Assembly: GCF_949987515.2 (NCBI RefSeq)
Contig: NC_082698.1
Coordinates: 3,257,455-3,321,454 of the forward strand
From: Delphinus delphis
Taxonomy: Eukaryota > Chordata > Mammalia > Artiodactyla > Delphinidae
DNA length: 64,000 bases
Direction of reading: 5' to 3'
Positions 22,618 through 33,985 of this stretch are shown here, in pieces (the first letter of the stretch is position 1; the number at the start of each line of letters is the position of its first letter). The position numbers and the translations under genes were made by a program. The notes beneath the pieces are model-generated. The model made no database searches. It worked only from the letters and a program-made list of their open reading frames with translations, and was not told the origin of the DNA.

Positions 22618-23024
22618 TGGGGCTTGTCTAGTCCTTTTCCTCTTGCCTCAAGCTGTGACTAGCAGAGACCAAGTCTGCTCTGGCCTTGCAGCCTCCCCAG
22701 GCCTCCTCCCTTCCCCTCTGCCAGCCCTCCCCGAGGCCCAGAGGTTCTGACTGCAGACAGTGGTGGTTGGGGTGAAGGGTAAATGTCCTCTGGAGACTCA
22801 CATTCACCAGCCACCTGAGACGACCATGTGAGGTCAACCCCAGACACGAGAGCCTTTTCGACTCGCCCCTTATCTTGGATGGAAGCTGTTTTATTTCCCT
22901 CATACTCTGAACCTGGGGCTCAAGTACAACAGGCTTAAGAGCAGGCAGACAGGTGGGACACACACTGTTGGTTTGTGTTGCCCCAGCAGACTGGCTCCCC
23001 TCAATCCTTTCCTTTGCTGTGAGC
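22618..23024. other. Unique spacer between MER5A copies
   Basis: No repeat or gene recognised. Confidence 0.35.
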
Positions 23025-23185
23025 TAAGTCAGGGTATTGTGCATAAAAATTACCTGGGATGTTTGTTAAAAGTGTTGACTCCTGGGCCCAGTTGCAAACA
23101 TATTGAGTGGGAATTTCTGGGGCTGAGGGCTGGATATCTGCATTTTTAACTAGCTTCCCAGTTGAGTCTGGTGCTGTATCATAGG
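23025..23185. mobile_element. MER5A-type hAT-Charlie DNA transposon
   Basis: Landmarks: 'aaaaattacctgggatgttt', 'gttgactcctgggcccag' and 'ggatatctgcatttttaact'. A second copy of the family, less than 500 bp from the one at 22440. Confidence 0.75.
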
Positions 23186-26100
23186 GACATGTTTGCTTCA
23201 AGAAACAGAATGCACACTAATGATTGTTTGCCCTGAACAAATAGAGGTTTGGTTTTCACATGGAAATCCATAGGGAGGCAAGGGCAAGTGTTATTCCTGC
23301 TGCCCAACAATGCCATCATGGCCAAGTCCTTTCTGTCTTTTCAACCCCGAGTTGGTGCGTTGGCTTTTGTCCTGAAGCTCTTTGCCTCGTGGTTGCAAGA
23401 TGGCTGCCACAGCTCCAGACAGAGCCCAGGTCTAAAACAGAAAAGACGAAGAAGGGGGAAAAGAAGTGTGCTAGCAACATTTGCCCTGTCTTATCAGGAA
23501 AGTTAAAGCAGTCCCAGAAACAACCCCCTTCGCCATCTCACAGCACAATTTTGCTTAAATTTTATTGGCCAGAATTAGGTTTCATAACCACTTTTCACCA
23601 CAGGAGAGGATGGGAAAATGCGGTAAAGCATTGAAATGATTGCTTTAGGCTAATCATGATCCATCACTTGGAGCTGGACACAAAAGCTGGAATCTGTTAA
23701 CAAGTACAAGGGGGGATTGGCAGCCCACAGTGTCGACACACTGGTGCCCACTAGAATTAAAAAAGTCACCTTCTTAACTTGGATGATTCCTGCATGGCCA
23801 AGACATAAGAAGGGCCTTAGAGGCACACAGTTCCCCCTCCCTTCAAATCACCTCTGCTCTCATCTTAACAAGCCTTAAATAACAACTTTCAATCAACTCC
23901 AGAAAAAAAAAAAAAAACATTAAAACTTTAGTGATTAAGAGGACCATCTCTTTGGGGAAAAATAAAGCTGGGGTGGAAAATTAAGTGGCCCAGTGTGCTT
24001 ATGGTACTAAATTCAAGCGTCAGAAGAAAGTTGGTTCTTCTCCCACTGGTCGCATCGATTCTAGAAGCAGGACCCACAGGCATGCTGGTCGCTCAAGTTT
24101 TCCAAGCTGCCAGCATGACACACTTGGCAGGTCAGGAGGCAAGAAGACAACAACAGCAAACTGAAAAGGAACTTGGAAGAGGGACAAAAACGATGCACTT
24201 TCTTCACATTGCAAAGTAGAGGGCAACATACCAAGTCTCAGCACAAAGACTTCTTGGAGGGTTTTCTGGGAAAACTTTAATGTGAATGGAATGTCAATTT
24301 TCCAACTTCTGTCTATAAGCAGGTAACGAGAAACGTCCGTTCGTGGTGTTTCATATCACCGGTGATTCAGATTAACGCTTGCCTTCCTTCACTCGCTTCT
24401 CTCCTAGTTCTACAAGCTTGCCTTCCTAGCCAGTGGAACTTACATTTATTTGTAATCTCACTGCTTACACTCCACTGAACAATAAAAGAACAATAAACTT
24501 AATAAAAAGCCCAAGTGATTGGAAATTGCTCTGGGAATGGCAGCCCAGTATGAAAGCTATAAATTTCCTTGTGTGCTCATGACAATGTCAGCTAATTTTT
24601 ATGAAAAGCCCATCACGGAACATGGCACCAAAACACTGTGATCACTTGTGTGTCAGCCTTCAGACTTCCTTTGATAACAAAATAGAAAATGCATCATAAG
24701 TTGATGTTTCAAGCCACAGATTAATCTTGAAATGCTCACTCTATCCAGGAACATTTCTTTTCTGACCCTGTCTTACACCTGAACTCTGAGTTAATCATTC
24801 CTTTTCTATACTGTTACGCAATATCCACTGGTACCACTGTGGGGGGAAAATCTAGGAAAACAACCACGAGAAATATTAGCTCATATGATGAACTTGATTG
24901 GTCCACATTAGTGAATCTAAGGTAGACATAATTAGTCCACGGAACAACAGCGGTGACCATGGAGCCTAAAAACTTAATCTGAAACCATTATCTTCAACAA
25001 TACACTTTTAAATAAACCATCGGGGGCCTGTTTCTCATCCAGTGTAACCTAATGGGAATACACAGTTACTCGGTCGCCCCATGGGATTACAAAGAAGAAA
25101 CTGGGATTCCCTTTAGTGCTTGAAAATATCCTTTCTGCCTAATCATTAACAATGGTTTCTAACCTGCTCTGCAGATCCCAAAATATTCTGCATGTTCTAG
25201 AAAATCAAGCTGGTTTAACAGAAAAATTCTTTGGCCAGATGACTGAAAGGAAAAATCTTGAAGAAAAATGCTCAGTGTAAACGAGCGAGGTATCAGCAGG
25301 GGTAATTTATCCCCCGGCCACAGAGTTTGTAAACTTTATGGCTGCGAGCTGAAGAGTGGAGCCCATCTGTCCTGACTTTGTATGATTATAATCGTCAATA
25401 GATAACGTTTTAACATTTATGGTCACCCAGGGAGGAAGGGCAGGGCGGGGGGAAGCAGGGCTGGGGGCCATTTAGAACCCACCCAAAGGTCATTTGTTAC
25501 ATGGTTCCCCATCAGACTGGCCACCTCATCTCAGTGTCCCTGCCGTCTGCCCTGAGCCTGGCACCAAGTAGGGTCCATTGACATCTCTGGAGGAGGAGGG
25601 CAGGCTCCCTGGGCTTCGGCAGCCCCGTTGGGCCCTTGCTGGGCAGAGATCTTACCTGAAGCTCCTGGGGCCCCTGGCGGGAGGCGATGGGAGTGCAAGT
25701 CCAGCAGGGAGGGATTCAGAACCCGGGACCCCAGGGCCCAGCTCCTCCTCTCCGTTTGCCAGTGCCTGGAATGTTCTGCAGACACATGCTAGGGACCCAG
25801 GCCCGAGGGCCGCAGGGCGGGCTCACTCTGGATTGGCTCATCCTCCACCTTGGGAAAAGGGCCCTTCTGGAGCCACTACCCAGAAGCACTGCCCCTGCCC
25901 CTGACCAGATCCACCAGGTAGCAGGGGAGGGCTCTAGGCACTGAGCCAGACTCTCAGTGGGTGGCTGGGAAGTTACCCACTATCAGAGGGGCCCAGTCTC
26001 CAGGCTTCCCGGGGGGTCCGGATCTCCCCAAGCTCCCTCCCTCAGTTCCACAGCCCTCAACCTCATCAGGTCACAGTTACCTGAGTCCTCACCTGCCTCC

Positions 26101-28451
26101 TACCTGGGCTGTGGGCAACCTGGGTCGAGTGCCCACACCTAGAGCATCCCTGCTCATCCACTCATCCCAGCCCAGCACCTGCTGCAATGCTGTCCTCAAT
26201 ACACGTTTGTTTTCACCGTGTGTTCAAATACAACTTACCATCATGGTCTTTTTTTCTTTTTTTTAAAAATGGGAATCTTCATTTCATATGCAAAAGGCCA
26301 TGCAGCTTGCAATTTGAGTAAGCAGCATATCGTGTACCCTCAGCTTAAAAAAAAAACTTGGTGTTTATTTCTCCAGAAATGCACTAACATCACACAAATA
26401 AAATTAAAACCACTTTAACGAAGGCTGAAAGTTAATACTAAATGGATCAGATCTCAGTGCTTAGCAATACAGCCATTTTTTTTTTTTTTACCATTTAAAG
26501 GGTGTTTAACGCTTAAGAGGTGGCACCTCTTTGTGATTAATTACCAGGCTACGCGGCAGACTCGAGTCTTACGAAAGGCCACGTATTGCAAGTTAGGCTG
26601 CAAGAGTAACGCTCCCTGTAACATCAGCAACTGCAACGTTTTCTAATTCCTACTAGAAATAGGACTTAAACTATACCTGCTAAGTTTATCGGGAGGAAAT
26701 GCAGCTTTCATTGCCTTCTGCAAAGCCATTGACTTCACAAGTTCTGCATTATGCCATCAGCCCAAGATCACCTTATTATTGTAAACTAGACACATGTATG
26801 TTGCTCTGTTTTGTCTTCCAGGCTGTACAACTTTGCAAGTCTTAATTTTCACCCAGTAAAATCCACTTTGGTCTTCTGTGTCCAAAGCTAGGCCCGCAGC
26901 TGTAATCATGAGAAAAAAGGAACATATAGATAGAGGGGTAACTAGATTTATAATCCATACCTGTGTAATTAAGAGATAGCTTTTGATTTCAATGAAATGA
27001 CAACGGCATAAAAGATTTTGAAAGCAAGACAAATATGGGGCGGAAGCGACGTTTATGAAATACACGTGGGGAGAGAAGTGCTGAGATTTATTTTTCAAGT
27101 GAAAAAACATCATCCAATCACAGTGTTCACTTTTGTGGTTACAATTTGCCAAATGATCTCAAATCTTGTTAATTAAAACGGGGGGTGAGGGTAACATGGC
27201 TAAAAACAGCAGAGATGTCTTTTGTGCTTTGAAGTGGAAAGATGCCTGCCGATTTTCTTAGGCCAACCCACCTAAGGAAAGCAAGTGCTCAGAAATATTT
27301 ACCAGTGAGTCTTTTCACATCTATCGATTGTTCTTGTATGTACCTCTAGTTATTAAAACTTGATTTATAATAGACTATCAAACTATTTGAGACTTCTTTT
27401 CTTTTCAAGTTTCATGTTCTCAGTATTTGATTTCTAGAGACTGAAAAAAATGAACTAGTGTAAAGTAATATGATATTTTTCCCATGACCAGAATAGTTTA
27501 GGGAGCCACACTGCCTCTTACCCAATGCTTGGCTTGAGTTTTTAAAATTAAGGGTTTTTATCTTGCCCACAATAAGTATAAGGGTGAGGATGAGATTGGA
27601 GACATCTATTTTGGCTCCACGCCAGCCCATACTGGCCAGGAGACAAGTTTCCTATAATTTGAAGATCTGCAGTAAAAAATGAACTTATTGTTTTTGCCAG
27701 CCTTTATTTAGCTGTTTGCAAAAAAAGAAGGTTTCTATATTGCTCTAAAGAAAACCATTCTTATAACTTTCAATTCTCCAAGACAAGAGTTTTTTATGGC
27801 GAATGAATGTACAAGGTTTCTATTTGAGATTTCTGCTTCGGTAGTTGTAATATCCCATAGTTGCACCGATAAAACTAGGATTGCTTGTCTCCTGGAGTCT
27901 CATGTCTCCCTTTTAAATATAACAAAAATGTACTCACTGTGATAAAACTAAAGAAACACGTAAGTGATGTCTCCTACGTGTTTCCATGGCAGGGGCTGTC
28001 ACGTGTCTTGTTTTGAATATGGTTGAAGAGAACTAATCTCTGAACTGAGGAAAAATCAAGGCAAAACATACAAAATGTAAAACACGTTATACATGTATTG
28101 GCAGATCAATGGTTTGATATTTTAATCTTTGAACTTATAGTATAAACGTAGAACGTCACGTCACACATCTAACTTAGGAATGGTGGCAAAGACTGCTAGC
28201 TGTCCTCCGGTTCATATTGTCACCTTTGCTGGCGGTGGCTTTTTTAGGGGGCTCTTGAGTGCCCAGAATGAAGACCACATCTTCCCGTGTCCTTGCAGCT
28301 GGCTGAGGCCACAGTATTCAGTTTGTCAGTGGGATGAAGGCACATTCCTGGCTGCGGATGTAAGGACAGGCCTCCATGCTGGCTGCAGAGTGTTCAGGTT
28401 AAGCAGGCATCTTTACCAGTGGAAGAGGGAAAACCTCAGGATCGGCGACGA
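23186..28451. other. Longest nearly repeat-free stretch, candidate regulatory desert
   Basis: More than 5 kb with no interspersed repeat I can name. Only simple runs occur (A15 at 23903-23917, short T runs near 26250 and 26475). Most of 23500-25400 and 26400-28150 is AT-rich with many TAAT/ATTA cores; 25430-26200 is GC-richer and includes a G-quadruplex-like run at 25443-25467. The longest frame, 131 codons at 26757-27152 on -, has no family signature. Constraint is inferred only from the absence of repeats. Confidence 0.4.
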
Positions 28452-28675
28452 TCATTGCCACTGATTAAGCACTTACTATGTCAGGCACTGTTCTAAGTAC
28501 TTTACACCTATTATCTCACCACAACCTGATGAAGTAGACACAACCAGTATTCCCATGTTACAGATCAGCAAACTGAGGGACAGAGAAATGACACAACCAG
28601 TAAATGGCAGATTTGGGATCTTTTTCCCAGATAGCCTGGTTTCAGAGTCTACACACTTAACTGCCACTCAGTACC
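28452..28675 (-). mobile_element. MIR SINE, near full length
   Basis: Well preserved. In complement it shows 'tagtaagtgctta', 'agaacagtgcctgaca', 'ttctgtccctcagtttgctg' and the tRNA-like head near 28670. The + strand shows 'agcacttactatgtcaggc' and 'actgttctaagtactttaca'. Confidence 0.9.
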
Positions 28676-29529
28676 ACGTCTAGCGATGGCAGAGCTTCCA
28701 GAGAGGACCCTGGGTCCCCACACCATGAAGGCATCACATTAACCCTGTACCACCTATAGCTGGGACTGTTGTTTTCTTTCTGAAAGGCAGCCAAGCCCGT
28801 ATCTTAATGAATGAAAGGACAAAGGACGATGCACATGACTATTGAGGAAGGTAAGTCAAGCTGGTCTAAATGTCCATTTGAAATGAGGCAAGAAACGCAC
28901 AACTAAAAACAAGTCAAGCCACAACTGAAATCTGAACCTCAACTCCGAGAGCTCTGATATCCAAGAGGATGTGTTTACGGGGTCTCAGTCCGACCCTCAA
29001 AATCCAGGGTCTCATTCAGAGGAAAACTGTGCTGCCCTTGAGAAAAAGTTGCACGTCAAATGGTTGGTTTTCTAGAATTTATCTTTTCCCTTTAACTTAA
29101 TAGAAGAATAGGCCCTCTCCTGGTAAAAAGTACATGAAGGTTGCTTGTTTGGGAGGGAAGGGGGGGTAGATTAAGGTAATATTGAGTTTTTACATTATTT
29201 TGACTTTGCAAATGTTCAGAGCCATTTACTTTGGTTACATTAATTTTGTTGTAGACCTTTTTGTTTTTCCTGAAGTTAGTGATTGCCTCATTTTAAAAAA
29301 CTTGTGTAATTTTATTTGCTAAATTTCTTTGCTTCTTATCCCAAATCTTTGTCTGGGGTATAAAACTTTTATTAATGCAGTCACACATCAGGTAATTCAT
29401 CAGTTCCATTTTTTTAGTTGCAGGCATCCTTCCCAGAGTCCCGTCTTCTCCTGTTCCAGTTTCCCAGTAACACTCTATGAAAAGCTGTATGTGAGGTAAG
29501 TTCCTGGGACCTTGCATAAATGAAAATGT
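28676..29529. other. Unique or decayed LINE sequence
   Basis: No confident assignment. The T-rich part after about 29170 may be an extension of the old L1 that follows. Confidence 0.35.
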
Positions 29530-31120
29530 TCAGTCTACCCTCACACTTAACTAATCACTTGGCTGTGTATAGAATTCTAGGTTGTAAGTGATCTCATCTC
29601 ATACTTTTGAAGGCATCGCTCCCTTGTTACCGAGCTTCCAACGTTGCTCTTAACCCTAATTTTAATTCTTCTTTTTCTCCTTCCTCCTCGTCTTTGCAGG
29701 AACATTTTAAAATCTTCTCTTCACGCCTGGTGTCCTAAAATTTCACGATGATGTGCCTCAGTGTAGGATTATTTGTATTCATGGGACTATGCATTTGGTG
29801 GACTTCAATCGAGTGACCAATGGCCTTTAGGTCTAAGGACATCTTTAAAAAAACAATGCTTTCAATCATCTCCCTTCATTTGTTTCGTTTTCTCTTTGTG
29901 GCGCTCCTGTTTAAATATCTGACCCCCTTGATCAACCCTCCTGAGTTTCTTATCTTTTCTCTCCTATTTTCTCTCTTTAACAGTTTGTCCTTCTTTCTTG
30001 GAGCTTTCCTCAATTTCATCTCCCAAATCTTCTACTGCATTTTAAAAATATATTTTTAGTTTCCAAGGACTTTTTATTGTTTTCTGAATGTTCCTTTAAA
30101 AAAAATTAGTCCTACATTCTGGTTTTATGAATGTACAAACCTCTCATCTCTGATAATATTAATTGCAAATTTATTGGCCATTTCATTCTGCTCACTTCAC
30201 ATTGTTTTCTATGAGTTGTCTCACTGTTTACTTATTTTGACTCAAATTAGTGGCTTTCTTCTAACATGTGGGCCCTGTTGGCTGTCTGGCACGAGGCCCT
30301 GCAGAGGTTTCTGGAAACGCTGTCAGTGAGTGGGGCATCTGGACTGGTGGCTTTGCCGTCTGGTACTCAAATAAAGACTGGCCATGCCGTAGGGGTGGCG
30401 CAGAGTTCAGCGTCAGAGGGTCTCTTCTTTTGAATGGGCCAGTTTCTTTAGAGAACAATCGCCCCAGCTCTTATCTGGAGGCTGTAAGTTTCAGGAGCTG
30501 AGAGGAGAAGCAAATGGGGCATCGCAGCACTCAGCACACAGACTCTCACTTTCCTGCTTTCAATATGGCGCCTTGCCTTTACCTTCACGTGGCCCGGCGT
30601 CCCCAAGTCCACAGTCTTGGGACCAGCCCATCCAGAAGGCAACCTTCTGCCTCTCTTCTGCCAAGGTGGAGGAGGGGCCGCTTCCGGGCAGTCTGGGCTG
30701 GGGGAAGGGAACTTGGGGTCTAAGGGGCTCTTCAGGAAGCCTTCTCATCGCTTCTGTATTTTGAATCATTATGTGTACTGACGCCTTCAGAGGTACCAGG
30801 TACCTTCAAATCTGGGCCTTTCTGGAGTTCTGCGGCATAAATTGACTTCGTTCTGATTGAGTAGGTATGCTTCAGCTATTTGTACTATTCTAAATGTTTA
30901 CACTCATCTGTCTGCTTTCTGTCACCCAAAACTTGATATCTTTTCTTGTTGCCTGTCATCCCCTATCCTGTTTTCTTTGTCCTTATGAGTTCATGACTTT
31001 TTATAATTCCATTACTGTCATTTTAGTGGTATTTCAGGAAGGGATGGACATAAACAAGTGTGTTCCGTCTGCCATAGTTAACTGGAAGTACAGTTTTTAC
31101 TCTATTTTTATTGAAAAATG
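29530..31120 (-). mobile_element. Old L1M LINE 3' region (decayed)
   Basis: Antisense wording of an ancient L1 3' UTR is clearest at 29555-30060: 'ggctgtgtatagaattctag', 'tttgaaggcatcgctccctt', 'aaatttcacgatgatgtgcc', 'tttcttatcttttctctcct' and 'tagtttccaaggacttttt'. A second segment at 30740-31110 ('ggtatttcaggaagggatgg', 'gtgttccgtctgcca') fits the start of the same 3' UTR. The interval 30070-30740 is GC-richer and less certain. No coding capacity remains. Confidence 0.6.
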
Positions 31121-33145
31121 ATTATTTTCAGGGGTGAAAAATGATGAAGACAAACAAAATTATTTTAGAAATAAGATTATTTTTGTTAGGCAAAGAGAGG
31201 ATATCATGAGATTCAATTCTGATTTTGCCCTTTTTCCTTTTTACTGTAGTTAATAGAAATGAGGTGCTGACGACCAAGAGACACTCACATTGCAGAACAG
31301 CTAACCATGGAGAGAGATTTCTATTTATTTATCGGTGTCTCCTTTGAGAAAGCGGTGTTTCCACCTGTCCTCGTTTGGTTTTATTTTCTGTTATTGTGTC
31401 CAGAGGGCCCTTGATCATCAATACTGAATCTCAAAAGAAGAGATTCATTTGCTCGCAACTCTGACTACGCTGTTTGATTTCACATTTTCTTTTTAGGACT
31501 AGTAATGTGGTCTTGGCCAAAACCTCTCGTGGGTTTAGATAATTCTTTACTTTGGAGTCTTGGAGAACTTGCAGACCGTGCAATCATTTTCCTGCAACAT
31601 TTTGAATGGTTCCTTTTGCTCAGGTGATCAAGAGGAGACAGACAGGATCGTCACATTTCTCATGTTTGAGCGTAGAAAGGGTTTCACAGCAGGTCGGTCA
31701 TTCTGCCCCTGGAGACGTGGGTGGCCCTCAGCAGCCTGTCCTTCAAACGACACTGGAAAATACACCTCACTTAAGCAACATGAAACTTTTCTTGGATGAC
31801 TCCATTTTTTTCAGATGTGCATCTCAGGTTGACTTTTTTCCAACATCTTTTTTTTTTTTAATGCTGGGAATGAGCTTCCATATTCCACAAAGATACGACC
31901 ACAGAGATGTGAACTAGGGTCCCTCCTTGTAGGACCTAAACATTAGGTGCTTCAGAAATTGAATTCTTTGTTCCAGTAAACTGGAAGCAAGTGAAACTAT
32001 CTTTGAGAAAGTGGGTCAAGCCCCACTCGGACTCCTTCTCACCAGGGGAAGCAGTGTTTCTCTATAAACGGCACGGCTTAATCACTGGGCTGACCAGGAG
32101 ATCATCCTCCCTTCAGTATCCTTTGCTGTTCCTGTGACATCCGAGTCCCACAGTCGGTGGAGGGCCAGCTCTCTGTATCAGAGAAGAGGCTTCATGCACC
32201 GAAGCACGAAAACAGCTGCAAAGCAGAGAAAAGATAGGGAAACAAGACATTCTTCATGTTTTTCATATTTTCAAAGTATTATAAATAACTTCCCTATCCC
32301 CACACAAAATGGACTTCCCACAAAACTTTCACATGCAACACAATTAACGTAGGACATGACTGACTTCCTTTCATCATAGAAATGTCAGGAAACAGCAGTC
32401 TGGATATATGCATGTAGCTCACATAACCTGCATAGCTGTCACGTGGGCATCTCCAAACTCCTTGGGTTATTCTATCCTTTCATATTTGCCATAAAAATGG
32501 CTGGATGTCCCGTCTCACATACTCTGGGAAATTCAGTACCCTTCCTCTCTTCTAAGGATTTGGTGGTGTTTCAGGTACTCCAGGTCACCTCTTGCTCTGA
32601 CTCCTACTTCCCCTGAATTCTTGAGCTCAGCTGTTCCCTCTGCTTTTCACCCCCTGCTGGCAGTCTCCCTTGCCCTTCACTTCCCCAGCGTTCTCCAGCC
32701 CCAGACTGTCGTGCGGAGTTGGCTTTATGGAAGGTTTGGAGAAAATGGAAAGAGGTTATAAGCCATCACAGTACAAAGTGCAGTTGAGTCTGAGCTCATG
32801 GCTATCATTGCCCCAAATCCGTCTGACACCCGCCCATGGGGAGCGTCTCCCTGTCTGGGTCTCCTGTGGAGGCCCTGAGTGCCACCATACTTTTGGCTTG
32901 AACAGCCCCCACCAGGGACTCCTCTCCGCCCACCCCCCAGGCCACTTGCCTCCCAAGGTCTTGGGTGTCGGCCCCTCTCCAGCTGCTGTCTCTTGGGTGA
33001 CAGGACAGATAAGCAATTTCTGTTTTACTCTTTCCTCATCTCTCTCAACCAAAAGGCCTAACAAGGTCTTCTTCTAACCCTCAAATGGCCATCTATCCCC
33101 CAAAAGAATTTTTCCATACCTGAGAAATCAGGAGCTGGGCATGCA
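31121..33145. other. Unique stretch
   Basis: No interspersed repeat recognised. A T10 run lies near 31850. 32640-33060 is C-rich. The 135-codon frame at 32670-33077 on + is opposed by a 102-codon frame on -, and neither has a recognisable domain. Confidence 0.35.
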
Positions 33146-33272
33146 GCTTTTAAACAGAAGCTGTAAACAGCTTTTAAATACTGTTTAAACAGTTAAACAG
33201 TTAAACAGTTAAACAGTTAAAATACTGTTTAAAATACTTTTAAACAGTATTTGCTTTTAAACAGAAGCTGTA
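33146..33272. repeat. Complex hairpin and octamer repeat cluster
   Basis: A 20-bp direct repeat beginning gcttttaaacag bounds the cluster (33146-33165 and 33253-33272). Inside are a perfect 14-bp palindrome actgtttaaacagt (33180-33193), about four head-to-tail copies of the octamer cagttaaa (about 33190-33220), and a perfect 15-bp-stem hairpin with a 3-base loop (33220-33234 with 33238-33252). Every part is built from the words tttaaacag and its complement. It matches no repeat family I know and looks like a locally amplified palindromic seed. Confidence 0.85.
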
Positions 33273-33574
33273 TTTTCTTCTCACCCCGTCCATTTAACAT
33301 ACGGAGAGAAATGTTTCTGGAATTGTCAGTAATAGCACCTACCAGTGCACATGGGCTCTTCAGGGATGGCCTTTCCTTCTGCAGAACACATTACAACCCA
33401 TTCCGTGACGTGTTGAGTCCAAAGCCCATTTCGCCCCTGCCCCGGCCCTGACAATTTAGTGCACCGGCATTGGAGTCGCCGCCGTGGACTCTCCGAGAGG
33501 CCACATGCAGATGAGGCTGTAACTGAAGCAGCTTTGCTTTGTCCTTTTTAAGGAAAGAGTGTGATGTTCCTTCT

Positions 33575-33865
33575 ACCAATTTGGCCGCCCGGCAGCTGGT
33601 GTTCGGAGGTGACCTTAAAGCACGTGCTAAGCGGCCGCCGTGCTGCGAGGCAGGGAAAGCACCAGTCGTGGGAAGACGAAGTTTCCTGGGAGCCGTGGGA
33701 CGGGCGGAAGGGCCTCAATCTTCAGTTTGTGCAAGACCGTCCTTCCTGTCCAGAGGACGTCCCCACCGCTGGCCACGTGGCCACAGCCTGTCCTGTGCTT
33801 CTCGGGAAGCTCACTCCCCGCAGACGTGGAGCCCGCCCACGCCCGAGCCACGCCTGCTCGCGAGT
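33575..33865. promoter_or_regulatory. CpG-rich patch, possible CpG island
   Basis: About 25 CpG dinucleotides lie in roughly 290 bp of about 60 percent GC, by hand count close to the observed/expected ratio of an unmethylated island, in DNA that is otherwise CpG-poor. It includes a NotI site (gcggccgc) near 33631 and CACGTG-type E-boxes. No transcription start or exon can be identified. It could be an orphan island, an enhancer-type island or the remnant of one. Confidence 0.45.
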
Positions 33866-33867
33866 TA

Positions 33868-33985
33868 CTGCTTGCAGTAGCCCCGTCAGATACGCACCGT
33901 TATTAGAACCCCTGTGTTCGCGGGCTGGATCGCTCGCCCAAGGCCACGTACATAGTAAACGGCAGTGCTGGGATCCGAAGAAAGC
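33868..33985 (-). mobile_element. MIR SINE fragment
   Basis: In complement: 'tcggatcccagcactgccg' (complement of about 33961-33979) and 'cgtggccttgggcgagcga' as the MIR core. Short but readable; contains several retained CpGs. Confidence 0.6.

Noticed and set aside
22181..22750. 189-codon open frame on +
   Set aside because: It runs through a MIR and a MER5A element, so the translation is repeat-derived and not a gene.
33187..33220. CRISPR-like array from the repeated octamers
   Set aside because: Units are 8 bp without spacers, in a mammalian nuclear context.
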